A stretch of DNA of 64,000 nucleotides from Noviherbaspirillum pedocola (lineage in GTDB: Bacteria; Pseudomonadota; Gammaproteobacteria; Burkholderiales; Burkholderiaceae_D), in the NCBI RefSeq assembly GCF_016632335.1, contig NZ_JAEPBG010000011.1, forward strand, positions 111,508 through 175,507, in the 5' to 3' direction. A program made the translations under genes and the position numbers. Positions 35,476 through 44,639 of the stretch are shown one piece after another. Each line of letters starts with the position of its first letter. Position 1 is the stretch's first letter. The notes below the pieces were generated by a model, which was given only the letters and a program-made list of their open reading frames with translations, did not search any database and was not told the DNA's origin.

Positions 35476-37032
35476 TTAGACGTCGCTAGCAACGCCCTCC
35501 TCATTGGGTGCAGCAACGGCGGCAGCCGCCGGGCTCAGTTGGGGGCGAGCCTTGGCACGCAACCAAAAAAAGACCTGCACCAGCACCAGCAGCGTGCAGA
35601 CTGCGATGAAGGCCGCGCTGATGGGCCGCGTGACAAAAATCGACAGGTCGCCACGCGACAGCAGTAGTGCACGCCTAAAGTTTTCTTCCACCATCGGCCC
35701 CAGCACATAGCCCAGCAGGATTGGCGCCACCGAGAAGTCCAGCGCAATGAGCATCGCGCCAATAATGCCGAACACCAGCACTTCCCCTACCTCGAACAGG
35801 CTGTTGTTCGTGCTGTACACCCCCACCGCGATGAAGAACATCGCCGCCGGGAACAGGAAGCGGTACGGCACCTGCAGTAGCTTGACCCACACGCCAATGA
35901 GCGGCACGTTCAGGATCACCAGCAGGACGTTGCCGATCCAGAAACTCGCAATCAGGCCCCAGAACAGGTCCGCGTGCTCGGAAATCAGCTGCGGCCCCGG
36001 CTGAATGCCCTGGATCAGCAGCGCACCTAGCAGCAACGCCATCACCGCATCGCCCGGAATGCCAAGACTCATCGTCGGAATGAAGTCCACCTGGGTCTTA
36101 GAATGCGACGACGCTTCCGGCGACGCTACGCCTTCGATGGCGCCGTGGCCGAAGCGCTCCGGTGTCCTCGAGATCTTCTTCTCTAGCGCATAGGAGATGA
36201 AGGTCGTGATCGTCGGTCCCGTGCCCGGCATCGCGCCGAAAAGCGTGCCCACCAAGGTGCCGCGCACCATCGGCCAGAACGATTGCTTCAGCTCGCTCTT
36301 CGAGGGCCGCATGTCCTTGAGTTTGAGTTTCATGCCGCTTCCGATGACCTGTATGCGGTTGACGTTGTGCAGGAAGTCCGCCACGCCGAACAGGCCCAGC
36401 GCCAGCGCCACCAGTTCCAGCTTGTCGGACAGCTCGATGAAGCCGAAGGTGAAGCGCATCGTGCCCGAGTTGACATCCGTGCCGACGATGCCGGCCAACA
36501 GGCCCAGGCAGGTCATCGCAATGCCTTTCACCGGCGAGCCACGCGACATCGTGCCGCCGGCAATCAGGCCCAACAGCATGATCGAGAACAGCTCGGCGGG
36601 GCCAAACTTGAACGCCACCTTCACCAGCAGCGGCGAGGCGAAGATCATCACCAGGATGCCAACCGAGGCGGCGAAGAAGGACGCGATCATCGTGATGCCC
36701 AGCGCCGTGCCGCCCTTGCCCTTCTTCGTCAGCGGATAGCCGTCCAGGCAGGTGACCGCATGCGGCGGATGGCACGGCAGGTTCAGCAGAATCGCGCCAA
36801 TGGCGCCGCCGTACTGCGATCCGTAGAAGATGCCGGCCAGCATCAGGATCGCCGGCACCGGGTGCAGCGTATAGGTCAGCGGCAGCAACATCGAGATGGC
36901 CGACAGCGCACCCATGCCGGGCAGCACGCCAATCAGGTTGCCAACCAAGACGCCGAAGAAGGACCACATCAGGTTATGCGGCGTAAGCGCCACGCCAAAG
37001 CCGTGCCACAGGTCGATGAGTGATTGTTCCAT
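35476..37032 (-). CDS. tctA: Tripartite tricarboxylate transporter, large permease TctA
   Basis: 518 residues with about 11-12 transmembrane helices. Hallmarks of TctA are visible: LVGNLIGVLPGMGALSAI near the start, GAILLNLPCHPPHAVTCLDG (the family usually has PG-PAS-A here), and a second internal-repeat motif MPGTGPTITTFISYALEK with GAIEGVASPEASSHS. TctA forms the inner-membrane channel of a secondary transporter fed by a periplasmic Bug/TctC protein. The stop of the TctB gene is four bases upstream. It is the last gene of the leftward cluster. Confidence 0.95.
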   Translation of the reverse strand: MEQSLIDLWHGFGVALTPHNLMWSFFGVLVGNLIGVLPGMGALSAISMLLPLTYTLHPVPAILMLAGIFYGSQYGGAIGAILLNLPCHPPHAVTCLDGYPLTKKGKGGTALGITMIASFFAASVGILVMIFASPLLVKVAFKFGPAELFSIMLLGLIAGGTMSRGSPVKGIAMTCLGLLAGIVGTDVNSGTMRFTFGFIELSDKLELVALALGLFGVADFLHNVNRIQVIGSGMKLKLKDMRPSKSELKQSFWPMVRGTLVGTLFGAMPGTGPTITTFISYALEKKISRTPERFGHGAIEGVASPEASSHSKTQVDFIPTMSLGIPGDAVMALLLGALLIQGIQPGPQLISEHADLFWGLIASFWIGNVLLVILNVPLIGVWVKLLQVPYRFLFPAAMFFIAVGVYSTNNSLFEVGEVLVFGIIGAMLIALDFSVAPILLGYVLGPMVEENFRRALLLSRGDLSIFVTRPISAAFIAVCTLLVLVQVFFWLRAKARPQLSPAAAAVAAPNEEGVASDV

Positions 37033-37035
37033 GGT

Positions 37036-37545
37036 TCAGCCCCAGCGAAACAGCGGGAACTGCATCTGCAGCGCCCAGGAAAACACGATGACGGCGACGG
37101 CGACCATGGCCAGCGCGAGCAGCAGCGCGCTCTTGATGGTGTTCTGCCGGTCGCCGAGTGCGGCGATGAAGGTCACGGCGAAAGTGGCCGGCGCCAGGCC
37201 GCCCCAGCGGCCCAGCACGATGAAGGCTACGGCGGACAGCACGATGCAGCTCCAGCCACGCCATTCCGGGGACTGGCCCCTAGCCTGCGGTAGCGCCGCG
37301 CCGGCGGCCGGTTTACGCCGGTACTGCGACTGCGCGCGCAGGCCGGCTAGCGCGATGATCAGGCCCATCGTAGCCAGCACCGCGCCCACGGCCACCGGAA
37401 AGTAGCCCGGTCCCATGCGCGTCAGCGTGCCGACCTGATAGCCCAGGCCCGTGTAGATTGCGCCCAGCCCGAGCCCGAGCATCAGGACGCCGCCCGCGAT
37501 GTCCTTGCTGCCGGAGCGGCGCTGGGTGGAAGAGTTACTGTTCAT
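37036..37545 (-). CDS. tctB: Tripartite tricarboxylate transporter, small permease TctB
   Basis: About 169 residues from ATG 37545, supported by AGGAG 8 bases upstream. A longer frame to 37746 has no such site. Four hydrophobic segments, beginning with KDIAGGVLMLGLGLGAIYTG and the TctB-typical GPGYFPVAVGAVLATMGLII, give the usual small-subunit topology. It pairs with TctA and lies four bases before it. About 200 bases separate it from the CoA-transferase gene, so a secondary promoter is possible. Confidence 0.9.
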   Translation of the reverse strand: MNSNSSTQRRSGSKDIAGGVLMLGLGLGAIYTGLGYQVGTLTRMGPGYFPVAVGAVLATMGLIIALAGLRAQSQYRRKPAAGAALPQARGQSPEWRGWSCIVLSAVAFIVLGRWGGLAPATFAVTFIAALGDRQNTIKSALLLALAMVAVAVIVFSWALQMQFPLFRWG

Positions 37546-37742
37546 CGGCATGTCTCCTGTCATAGGCATGGTCGGCCGCCATTGAAGGACGTCCGCGATA
37601 CTTCCTCGATTTTTCTGCCGGCGCAGGTTCGTAGCCGGGGTTGTTGCAGGGCAGTTCTCTTCATCGCCCACGCTCGACAAATGCAAAGCATATCGACTTT
37701 TCTGGAAATGGCTGCCTCCGATTCGCATGCTTAGCCATTCGC

Positions 37743-38861
37743 TCATGCAATTTGAGAGCGCCAGGACGCTAATACTTCGGCCAGCAGCGAGGCTTCGTTT
37801 GGAGCCTGACCCTGCACCGCAGCCGGTGTCCTCGAAAATTTCGGCACAGGTGCCGGCTGGCGGACGCCGGCGACCTCAACAAATGCACCGCGTTCGACAT
37901 TATGCGGATGACGCATCGCCTCGCTAAGTGTGAGAACCGGTGCGAAGCAGGCATCGGTGTATTCAAGCAGCGCAGCCCATTCGTCGCGGGTTCGCATCGC
38001 AAAGAGGCGCGCGAACTCGTCGCGCAATTGCGGCCAGCGCGTCTGGTCAAACTGGCAGGCGCGCAGTTCGGGACTCACCCCGACGCGCTCACATAATTCA
38101 GCGAAAAACTTTGGTTCGAGTGCGCCGATCGACACATACTGGCCGTCAGCCGTCCTGTACGTGCTGTAGTATGGTGTACCGCCATCGAGCATGTTGGCGC
38201 CACGGCGTTCGGTGAATCTCCCGCGCAGGGCAAACGAGGCGAAAAGGCTCATCAGCGAAATCGTTCCATCGGTGATTGCGGCATCGATGACCTGCCCCCT
38301 GCCCGAACTCTGCCGTTCGTACAACGCCGCCAGGATACCCGCCACGAGGTACATGCTTCCACCCGCGTAATCCCCGATCAGGTTCAGCGGTATCGACGGC
38401 GGACCGTCGCCCGGGCCGATCGCGGCAAGTACACCCGTCAGTGCAATGTAGTTCACATCGTGTCCCGCGCTATGGGACAGTGGCCCGGTCTGCCCCCAAC
38501 CGGTGATACGACCGTAAATTAGACCGGGATTGCGCTGCGCAAGCACATCCGGTCCGAGGCCCAAGCTTTCCATTACACCTGGCCGGAAGCCCTCGATTAG
38601 CACGTCGGCTTCGTCTAAAAGCATTAACACTTCATCCCGACTGTTCGCATTCTTCAGGTCGGCAATGACGACGGTGCGGCCGCGCGCAATGAAGTCAGTG
38701 GAGTCACCAATCTCCTTGCCAGTCCGCTCGATGGTAACCACGTCGGCCCCCATATCGGATAGCAGCATGCAGGCAAATGGCGCGGGTCCGAGGCCGGCGA
38801 ATTCGACCACGCGCAAGCCTGCTAGAGGGCCTGCGGATCGGCTTGGCTTACGATTTTCCAT
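37743..38861 (-). CDS. Class III CoA-transferase (CaiB/BaiF family), first of two
   Basis: About 372 residues from ATG 38861 (MENRKPSRSAGPLAGLRVVEF). The start overlaps the end of the DUF35 gene by 40 bases. The family fold is evident: VVEFAGLGPAPFACMLLSDMGADVV, EGFRPGVMESLGLG, and LIGDYAGGSMYLVAGILAAL with the likely catalytic Asp in GDYAGG. Sequence features (AGLGPAPFACMLL) are close to alpha-methylacyl-CoA racemases, so an isomerase activity is an alternative to CoA transfer. It lies downstream of thiolase-like and DUF35 genes. Confidence 0.85.
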   Translation of the reverse strand: MENRKPSRSAGPLAGLRVVEFAGLGPAPFACMLLSDMGADVVTIERTGKEIGDSTDFIARGRTVVIADLKNANSRDEVLMLLDEADVLIEGFRPGVMESLGLGPDVLAQRNPGLIYGRITGWGQTGPLSHSAGHDVNYIALTGVLAAIGPGDGPPSIPLNLIGDYAGGSMYLVAGILAALYERQSSGRGQVIDAAITDGTISLMSLFASFALRGRFTERRGANMLDGGTPYYSTYRTADGQYVSIGALEPKFFAELCERVGVSPELRACQFDQTRWPQLRDEFARLFAMRTRDEWAALLEYTDACFAPVLTLSEAMRHPHNVERGAFVEVAGVRQPAPVPKFSRTPAAVQGQAPNEASLLAEVLASWRSQIA

Positions 38862-39289
38862 TGCATTAGGCTGTAGGGTGGATTTGCATTCGGATGGTGT
38901 TCGAACACGCCTTCGACCGCGGTTCCAATCCGTACATCCTGCATCGGGTCGCCGAGCAGGTTGCCCAGCATTCGAATACCTCCGGCGTGCGGTAGTTCGA
39001 CCAATACCACTAAATACGGGCCGCGCCCGCGCAGGCAGGGATGCGATGGATGCCAAACACGCTCCCAACTGTAAATTAACCCTTTCGCGTCGACCTGTGT
39101 CCACGAGGGATCGAACTCGTGGCAGCGATGACAGATCCACTCGGCTCCAAACTGCCAGGTTCCGCAGTGATCGCACCGCTGCGCGAGAAGTTTACCGTTG
39201 CGTAAGCCGTCCCAATATGGCGCTGATAAACCATCCGCCTCCGGCACGGGGACCGGCAAACCCTCGGGAAGATAAAAATCTGCACTCAC
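38822..39289 (-). CDS. DUF35/OB-fold acyl-CoA-associated zinc-ribbon protein
   Basis: 155 residues. A rubredoxin-like zinc ribbon (CDHCG then CHRCH, about 39-57) precedes an OB-fold domain (GLIYSWERVW, PYLVVLVELP, IRMLGNLLG). Proteins of this pair work with SCP2-type thiolases in acyl-CoA chemistry, including steroid side-chain and archaeal acetoacetyl-CoA systems, where they bind the CoA substrate. The start overlaps the thiolase-like stop by four bases (ATGA), strongly supporting a complex with it. Confidence 0.88.
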   Translation of the reverse strand: MSADFYLPEGLPVPVPEADGLSAPYWDGLRNGKLLAQRCDHCGTWQFGAEWICHRCHEFDPSWTQVDAKGLIYSWERVWHPSHPCLRGRGPYLVVLVELPHAGGIRMLGNLLGDPMQDVRIGTAVEGVFEHHPNANPPYSLMQWKIVSQADPQAL

Positions 39290-40470
39290 TGCGCCGCCTC
39301 CGATCCAAACAGCAAGCTACTCACCGGTGTCACCATCGGTCCGCCGATTACAAGCGCAACATCGCTGCGCGCAGCTTGGTTCGTTGATGTGCCGCGCACC
39401 TGGCGCACGGCCTCCAGCACTAGTTCAAAGCCGTGCATGTAGCATTCGGCCAAATTGCCGCCACTGGTGTTGAGCGGCAGCCGCCCGTTCGGCGCGATTA
39501 GGTTTTCCATCGTCAGAAATTCATTTGCCTCTTCCGGCTTGTAAAACCCGTGTTCGGCCAGCGCCATCAGCACGCCGCCTGTGAAGTTCTCATAGCTTTG
39601 CACTACCCCGACGTCGCCGGCTTGCAATCCCGACATCCTGTACAGGTCAGGAGCAACCGTGGTGAAACTTGCGCTTGCGTACAGCGGGGCGTTGTGGGGA
39701 GCAGCGGCGACCCGATGGTCAGAGCCCGTGGCGGCTCCCAGCAGGTAGGTCGGCTTGCATGGGAAGTCTTTCGCCCTCTCTGCGGAAACCAGCAACAATG
39801 CGGCAGCGCCGTCGTTTTCCATGCAACAGTCGAACAGATGGAAGGGTTCGACGATCCAGCGTGATTCGTCGTAGCTTCTCGTATCGAGAGGCTTGCCGCG
39901 CATCAGCGCGCGTGGATTCGACTGCGCATGATGGTAGGACGCAAGCGCAATCGCGCGCAGCGCTTCCTGCCGGATGCCGTGCTCGTACATGTAGCGGCGC
40001 ACCTTCATTGCGAATTTCTGCGGTGGCGCAAGTACACCGTACGGCATTTGGTAAGCCATATCGCCCGAGATCGTGTCGCTTGCCGCGGCCTGGCCGAAAC
40101 GGCCGTGCTGTCCCTGGGCCAGTCCACGAAAAACCACCACGCACTCGGCGAGTCCTGCCGCAATCGCAGCGGCGCCGTTGGCAACTGCCGCACAACAGCC
40201 TCCCCCGCCGCCGCCCCACTGCATCGTCGTCGAGCGCAGCTGGCGCGTGCCAAAAGCGGCGGCTAGACGCGACGGATCGCTGCGATCGTTACCGAACGAT
40301 GAAAAACCGTCGATGTCACGCGGATCAATGCCGGCATCCGCGCAAGCTGCGAGAATCGCCTTCAGCACCAGCTTGAATTCAGCGTCGGGCGACTGACTAT
40401 GCTTGTAATAGGTGGATTCGCCGATGCCGACCACGGCTGCACGGCCACGCAAACTGTTCGCTGTTGTCAT
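39286..40470 (-). CDS. Thiolase-like (SCP2-type) acyl-CoA acyltransferase/lyase
   Basis: About 394 residues from ATG 40470, overlapping the upstream CoA-transferase stop (ATGA). It is a thiolase-fold protein: AAVVGIGESTYYKHSQSPD at the start, and TTMQWGGGGGGCCAAVANGAAAI, where a Cys sits at the nucleophile site. The usual C-terminal GHP motif is replaced by NTSGGNLAECYMHGFELVLEAVRQVRG. This is typical of the SCP2-like branch that acts with a DUF35 partner and often performs retro-aldol or unusual thiolytic cleavage. Likely acts on a side chain or ring-opened CoA ester made by the neighbouring enzymes. Confidence 0.85.
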   Translation of the reverse strand: MTTANSLRGRAAVVGIGESTYYKHSQSPDAEFKLVLKAILAACADAGIDPRDIDGFSSFGNDRSDPSRLAAAFGTRQLRSTTMQWGGGGGGCCAAVANGAAAIAAGLAECVVVFRGLAQGQHGRFGQAAASDTISGDMAYQMPYGVLAPPQKFAMKVRRYMYEHGIRQEALRAIALASYHHAQSNPRALMRGKPLDTRSYDESRWIVEPFHLFDCCMENDGAAALLLVSAERAKDFPCKPTYLLGAATGSDHRVAAAPHNAPLYASASFTTVAPDLYRMSGLQAGDVGVVQSYENFTGGVLMALAEHGFYKPEEANEFLTMENLIAPNGRLPLNTSGGNLAECYMHGFELVLEAVRQVRGTSTNQAARSDVALVIGGPMVTPVSSLLFGSEAAQ

Positions 40471-41792
40471 TCCTTTTGCGCCTTTGCAGCGGCCGATGTA
40501 GTTAGCTTGCCGGGGTCGACACACGCTACGCCGGCTTGGAGCAACTGCTCAACGCGGTCCACGTCGTATCCTAGAGTGTCGCGTAGAATCTCCAGCGTGT
40601 GCTCGCCGATCAGTGGCGCCGGTTTGGGATCGACGACCGGCGTGCGCGAATAACGTATCGGCAGCGAGATGTTTGGCAACCAGCCAAGGGTTGAGTGCCG
40701 GATACGGCTGACGATGCCGCGTTCGCGCGCTTCTTTCGAGCGCAGCGCCTCTCCGACGGTGCGCACCTCGCCGCAGGGAATCGATGCTTCACGCATGCGC
40801 GGCTGCCAGTATGACCACGGCTGCTGCTCGAATGCGTCGTTAAGAATACTAAACAATTCCTCACGTCGGCCCATGCGGCCATTACGATCCGCCAGCACCG
40901 GGTCATTCGCGAGATCGGGCCGTTCCAGCACTCGGGCAGCCAAGCGCTGGAAGATCTTGTCGTTGCCGCAGTTGATGTAGAAGGGTTTGTCAGCAGCCTG
41001 GAACACGCCCGACGGGCAAGTGTCAGGGCTGGTATTACCGTGCCGTTGTGGTTCGGTGCCGGTGAACAGTTGCTGCATCGTCGCATAACCTGTCATCAGC
41101 ATGGCGTTGTCGAATAGCGCGATCTCGACTGACTGCCCTTCGCCGGTCCGTTCTCGTGCGAACAGGGCGCCCAGCATCGCGTTGCAGGCCATCATTGCGG
41201 TGCTGATATCCATGACCGGCGATAACGCACGCACGCCCATGCGATCGGCGTAGCCGTTCATCGACACGAAGCCACTCTCTGCCTGTGCGATCGGATCGAA
41301 CCCGAGCCGGTCTGCGAACGAGCCTTCACGCCCGTAGGCCGACACCGAGCAGTAGATAAGCTTTGGGTTCAGCGCCTTGCAAGTCTCATAACCGAGTCCG
41401 AGGCGCTCCATCACGCCGGTGGAGAAGTTCTCCGCGACCACATCGGCGCTTGCGATCAGTTCGAGCGCGACCTTCAGGCCCTCGGGGGATTTTAGATCAA
41501 GCGCGATGCTGCGCTTGTTCCGGTTAGCCCAGAGATAAGGCGCGCCCAGTGTCTTGTCGTCTGGATGGCCCGGCGGATAGTAGCGGAACTCATCGCCACG
41601 CCCAACCGCCTCGATTTTGATGACGTCGGCCCCCATGTCGGCCAGCATCATCGTGGCAAGCGGCCCCGCGATGAAATGGGTGAAGTCGACAACCCGAATG
41701 CCTTCGAGAGCTTTAGGCGCGCCCGAGGGGCGGGATGTGGGCAGGGGAAACTCACTTGCCAGATCCGACAATGGTGAAGCATTATTAGCCAT
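40467..41792 (-). CDS. Class III CoA-transferase (CaiB/BaiF family), second
   Basis: 441 residues from ATG 41792. Canonical family signatures: IRVVDFTHFIAGPLATMMLADMGADVIKIE, SIALDLKSPEGL, VVAENFSTGVMERLGL, and catalytic-region Asp in LSPVMDISTAMM. It resembles formyl-CoA and succinyl-CoA:dicarboxylate CoA-transferases, so it probably activates the imported acid or a pathway intermediate. It follows the Bug-type binding protein by 16 bases and overlaps the thiolase-like gene, so all form one transcript. Confidence 0.9.
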   Translation of the reverse strand: MANNASPLSDLASEFPLPTSRPSGAPKALEGIRVVDFTHFIAGPLATMMLADMGADVIKIEAVGRGDEFRYYPPGHPDDKTLGAPYLWANRNKRSIALDLKSPEGLKVALELIASADVVAENFSTGVMERLGLGYETCKALNPKLIYCSVSAYGREGSFADRLGFDPIAQAESGFVSMNGYADRMGVRALSPVMDISTAMMACNAMLGALFARERTGEGQSVEIALFDNAMLMTGYATMQQLFTGTEPQRHGNTSPDTCPSGVFQAADKPFYINCGNDKIFQRLAARVLERPDLANDPVLADRNGRMGRREELFSILNDAFEQQPWSYWQPRMREASIPCGEVRTVGEALRSKEARERGIVSRIRHSTLGWLPNISLPIRYSRTPVVDPKPAPLIGEHTLEILRDTLGYDVDRVEQLLQAGVACVDPGKLTTSAAAKAQKE

Positions 41793-41808
41793 ACGCTTAT
41801 ATTCCTGG

Positions 41809-42777
41809 TTACATGTGAATGTCGGCTTGCTTGACCACCGGGCCCCACTGCGCCCGGTCTTCCTTGATTAAGTCAGCAAGCTGTTCCGGCGTGCCAGGAT
41901 CGGGCTCAACCTTGCGGTCGAGCAGTTTCTGGCGCACCTCTGGCTTGTTCACCGCGGACACGACCGCCTTGTTCAGCTTGTCCACCACGTCTTTCGGCAG
42001 GCCTTTCGGCCCGAGTACGCCAAACCAAGCCGCGCTTTTGAAACCCGGAATGTCCTTCGCGATTGGCGGCACGCCCGGCACCACCTCGGTCGGTTTCTTA
42101 CTTCCCACGCCGATGTACTTTACCTTGCCGGTCTGCAGCATCGTTGCGCCATCGAGCCCGGTGACGAAGGCCGCCTGCAGGTCACCGGACATGAACGCGG
42201 TCATCACCGGTGCTCCGCCCTTGTATGGAATATGCAGTAGGTGGGTACCGGCCATCGTATTGAAGTATTCGCCGCTGAGATGTGACAGAGAACCGTTTCC
42301 AACCGAACCGAAGTTCATGCTTTGGCCATGTTGTTTCGCGTAATCGATGAACTCCTTCACGCTGTTGACTGGCAGATCGGACCGTACCGTGAGGATCATC
42401 GGCGCGATCGCGACGTCGGAAATTGGCTGCAGGTCTTTCACCGGGTCATACGGCACCTTGCGCATGAAGTCGACAATCGCGTTCGGGCCGGTATTGCCAA
42501 AGACCAGCGTATAACCATCCGGCTTGGCCCTAACGACCAATTCGATGCCGATCGTGCCACCGGCGCCAGGCTTGTTCTCAATAATCACCGGCTTGCCAAG
42601 CGCTTCGCTCACCGGCTGCTGGATGATGCGAGCCAGCTGGTCAGTGCTTCCGCCGGCTTCGTACGGCACGATGATGTGGATGGGCTGGGACGGAAAGGAA
42701 TCCGCGGCCGCAGAACCGGCGAACGCGAGACAGGCCAGGCTGATCGCAAGGCCACGAGAAACGGAAAAATGGCGCAT
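41809..42777 (-). CDS. Bug-family periplasmic binding protein (TctC-like)
   Basis: 322 residues with a signal peptide (ISLACLAFAGSAAADSFPSQ). The mature protein begins QPIHIIVPYEAGGSTDQLARI and contains GKPVIIENKPGAGGTIG, both diagnostic of the Bug family. It captures small carboxylates and delivers them to TctA/TctB, encoded 4 kb further along the same transcript. Bug proteins are strongly expanded in Burkholderiales. It is separated from the GntR regulator gene by 106 bases that may hold a promoter. Confidence 0.95.
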   Translation of the reverse strand: MRHFSVSRGLAISLACLAFAGSAAADSFPSQPIHIIVPYEAGGSTDQLARIIQQPVSEALGKPVIIENKPGAGGTIGIELVVRAKPDGYTLVFGNTGPNAIVDFMRKVPYDPVKDLQPISDVAIAPMILTVRSDLPVNSVKEFIDYAKQHGQSMNFGSVGNGSLSHLSGEYFNTMAGTHLLHIPYKGGAPVMTAFMSGDLQAAFVTGLDGATMLQTGKVKYIGVGSKKPTEVVPGVPPIAKDIPGFKSAAWFGVLGPKGLPKDVVDKLNKAVVSAVNKPEVRQKLLDRKVEPDPGTPEQLADLIKEDRAQWGPVVKQADIHM

Positions 42778-42883
42778 CTTGTCTCCTGTTGGGTGGAAGA
42801 TTGATTTCTGCCGCTCTCGCCGGCGGCTCTCAACGCTATTTCAATACGAGACGGGCACGGCCCGCTGCATCGAAAACAGCAAG

Positions 42884-43612
42884 CTACTCAAGTACGGTTT
42901 TCCAGTATTGCCTTGCGCGATTCATGTGGGCCAGAATCAGTTTCGCGGCTTTCGCGGAATCCTTGTGCTTCACGTATTCAACCAGACGCCTGTGTTCCTT
43001 GGCCGAGGCCTCGCCCTGCTCCCGGTTCGCAAACATCACCACGCGCCGTTCGGCGGTGAGCTGATAGAACGCATTCAGCACGCGCACTAGAATCGAATTG
43101 TGTGCGGCGTCAACCATCGCGATATGAAATTCGGTGTCCATCTCCGAAATGTTGCCGCCCAGATCCAGTACTTGCTCCGTCTCGCTCAGCACCGCTTCGA
43201 GCCTCGCAATGTCCGCTTCCGTACGACGTTCACAAGCCAGAGTGATTGCGAGTACCTCAAGATGGGCACGCACTTCCATCGTTTCGGCCACCTCGGTGAC
43301 CGTAGGTACCTCTCCCATTCCCGTCAGCATCACGAGCGCTTCGAAACTGCTTTCCCGCGCGATGTGGCGCATGTAAATGCCGGAGTTGGGCCGCGACTCC
43401 ACCATCCGTAGCGTCACCAGCGTAGCCAGCGCCTCGCGCACCGCGTTTCGCCCCACGCCGAGGCGCTCGGCGAAATCACGTTCGGAAGGCAGCTTGTCGC
43501 CAGGTTGCAGCCGCCGCTCCTGCAGATACCCGAGGATGCCCATAATCACGGCGTTGCCGTGCGTTCCGTTCGCTGTCTTTGTTTTGCTATGCTCGCTTGT
43601 TTCACTTGTCAT
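42884..43612 (-). CDS. GntR-family regulator, FadR/FCD type
   Basis: 242 residues. The N-terminal winged helix reads LQPGDKLPSERDFAERLGVGRNAVREALATL; the FCD ligand domain follows, with metal-binding His residues (VRAHLEVLAIT, EFHIAMVDAAHN, EEHRRLVEYVKHKD). Such proteins are usually repressors released by a pathway acid. It sits inside the catabolic cluster, nine bases after the reductase stop, and could act at the inverted repeats before the Rieske oxygenase gene. Confidence 0.92.
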   Translation of the reverse strand: MTSETSEHSKTKTANGTHGNAVIMGILGYLQERRLQPGDKLPSERDFAERLGVGRNAVREALATLVTLRMVESRPNSGIYMRHIARESSFEALVMLTGMGEVPTVTEVAETMEVRAHLEVLAITLACERRTEADIARLEAVLSETEQVLDLGGNISEMDTEFHIAMVDAAHNSILVRVLNAFYQLTAERRVVMFANREQGEASAKEHRRLVEYVKHKDSAKAAKLILAHMNRARQYWKTVLE

Positions 43613-43621
43613 TCTTCTTTC

Positions 43622-44605
43622 CTAGAGATCAAGTACAAGCGTCTTAGATCGGGAACCGGAACAGCAAATCATAATGCTGCGATTTTCCCGCTTCTCCTCG
43701 TCGGTCAGGTAATCGTCCCGATGATCGGGCTCGCCTGCGATGACCCCAGTTCTGCAGGTGCCGCAAATGCCCGCCGAGCAGGAATACTGTGCCGGAATAT
43801 CGTTGTCAAGCAGTGTGTCGAGTATGGTTTTTCCAGGCGGCACATGCAGCCGTTGCCCGCTGTGCTGCAGCACCACGTCGAAACCGCCGGCGGTCGCTGC
43901 CTCACTGCCCGCGGCGAAACGCTCATGGTGCACCGTGGCTTGCGGCCGTGCTTTGGAAGCAGCAAGGAAATCCTCGATCATCGGTCGTGGTCCGCAGCAA
44001 TACAAATGCGCGTTCGCCGGCGCGTCTTCGACAAGCCTCGCGAGATCCAGCCTGGGCACGCCCGTGGAGTTGAACCGCAGGTCCAGTTCTCCCCCTTGCA
44101 GGACGAGCTCCTGTAATTCGTCGAGAAAGGCCGCATGCCGAGGGGAGCGCGCTGAATAATGCAGCCGCCATGGCCGGCCGAGCGCGCTCAGCCGGCGCGC
44201 CATGGCAAGCAGGGGCGTAATCCCAATGCCGCCGGCGATTAGGATCGACATTGGTGCATCTTCCGCGAGCGGAAAGTCGTTTTTCGGCGCACTAATGCGC
44301 AAATAGTCACCGACGCGCGGCACGCCATGCATCCACGCCGAGCCGCCGCGTCCATCGGGTACGCGGTGGACCGCGACCACGTAGCGATGGGTCTCAGCGG
44401 GATCGTTCACCAAGGAATAACTACGCACCATGCCGCCCGGGAGATGAAGGTCGATGTGCGCGCCCGCGCTGAACGCGGGCAGTGTTTCGCCGTTTGCAGC
44501 AACGAGCTCATAGGAAACGATGCCGTCCGCCTCCAGGCGGACTTGGCGCAGACAGACCTCCAGCTGTGTAGCGCCGGGTACAGGGCTTGAGGCGGGTATG
44601 GCCAT
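43622..44605 (-). CDS. Phthalate-dioxygenase-reductase/VanB-like oxidoreductase
   Basis: About 327 residues from ATG 44605 (TTG 44623 would add six). Domain order: FMN-binding barrel (RSYSLVNDP), NAD-binding domain (ILIAGGIGITPLLAMARRLSALG, YCCGPRPMI), then plant-type 2Fe-2S ferredoxin with Cys residues in CSAGICGTC and a last Cys in MICCSGS. It passes electrons from NADH through FMN to the Rieske centre of the partner oxygenase, encoded 35 bases upstream. The class IA layout fits vanillate demethylase and phthalate dioxygenase systems. Confidence 0.92.
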   Translation of the reverse strand: MAIPASSPVPGATQLEVCLRQVRLEADGIVSYELVAANGETLPAFSAGAHIDLHLPGGMVRSYSLVNDPAETHRYVVAVHRVPDGRGGSAWMHGVPRVGDYLRISAPKNDFPLAEDAPMSILIAGGIGITPLLAMARRLSALGRPWRLHYSARSPRHAAFLDELQELVLQGGELDLRFNSTGVPRLDLARLVEDAPANAHLYCCGPRPMIEDFLAASKARPQATVHHERFAAGSEAATAGGFDVVLQHSGQRLHVPPGKTILDTLLDNDIPAQYSCSAGICGTCRTGVIAGEPDHRDDYLTDEEKRENRSIMICCSGSRSKTLVLDL

Positions 44606-44639
44606 TGTGAGAAGTGAGATCAAAATGTCTGAACTGCGC

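Noticed and set aside
36098..37023. Several long frames overlapping TctA on both strands
   Set aside because: Arg/Ala/Gln-rich shadows due to high GC; TctA is unambiguous.
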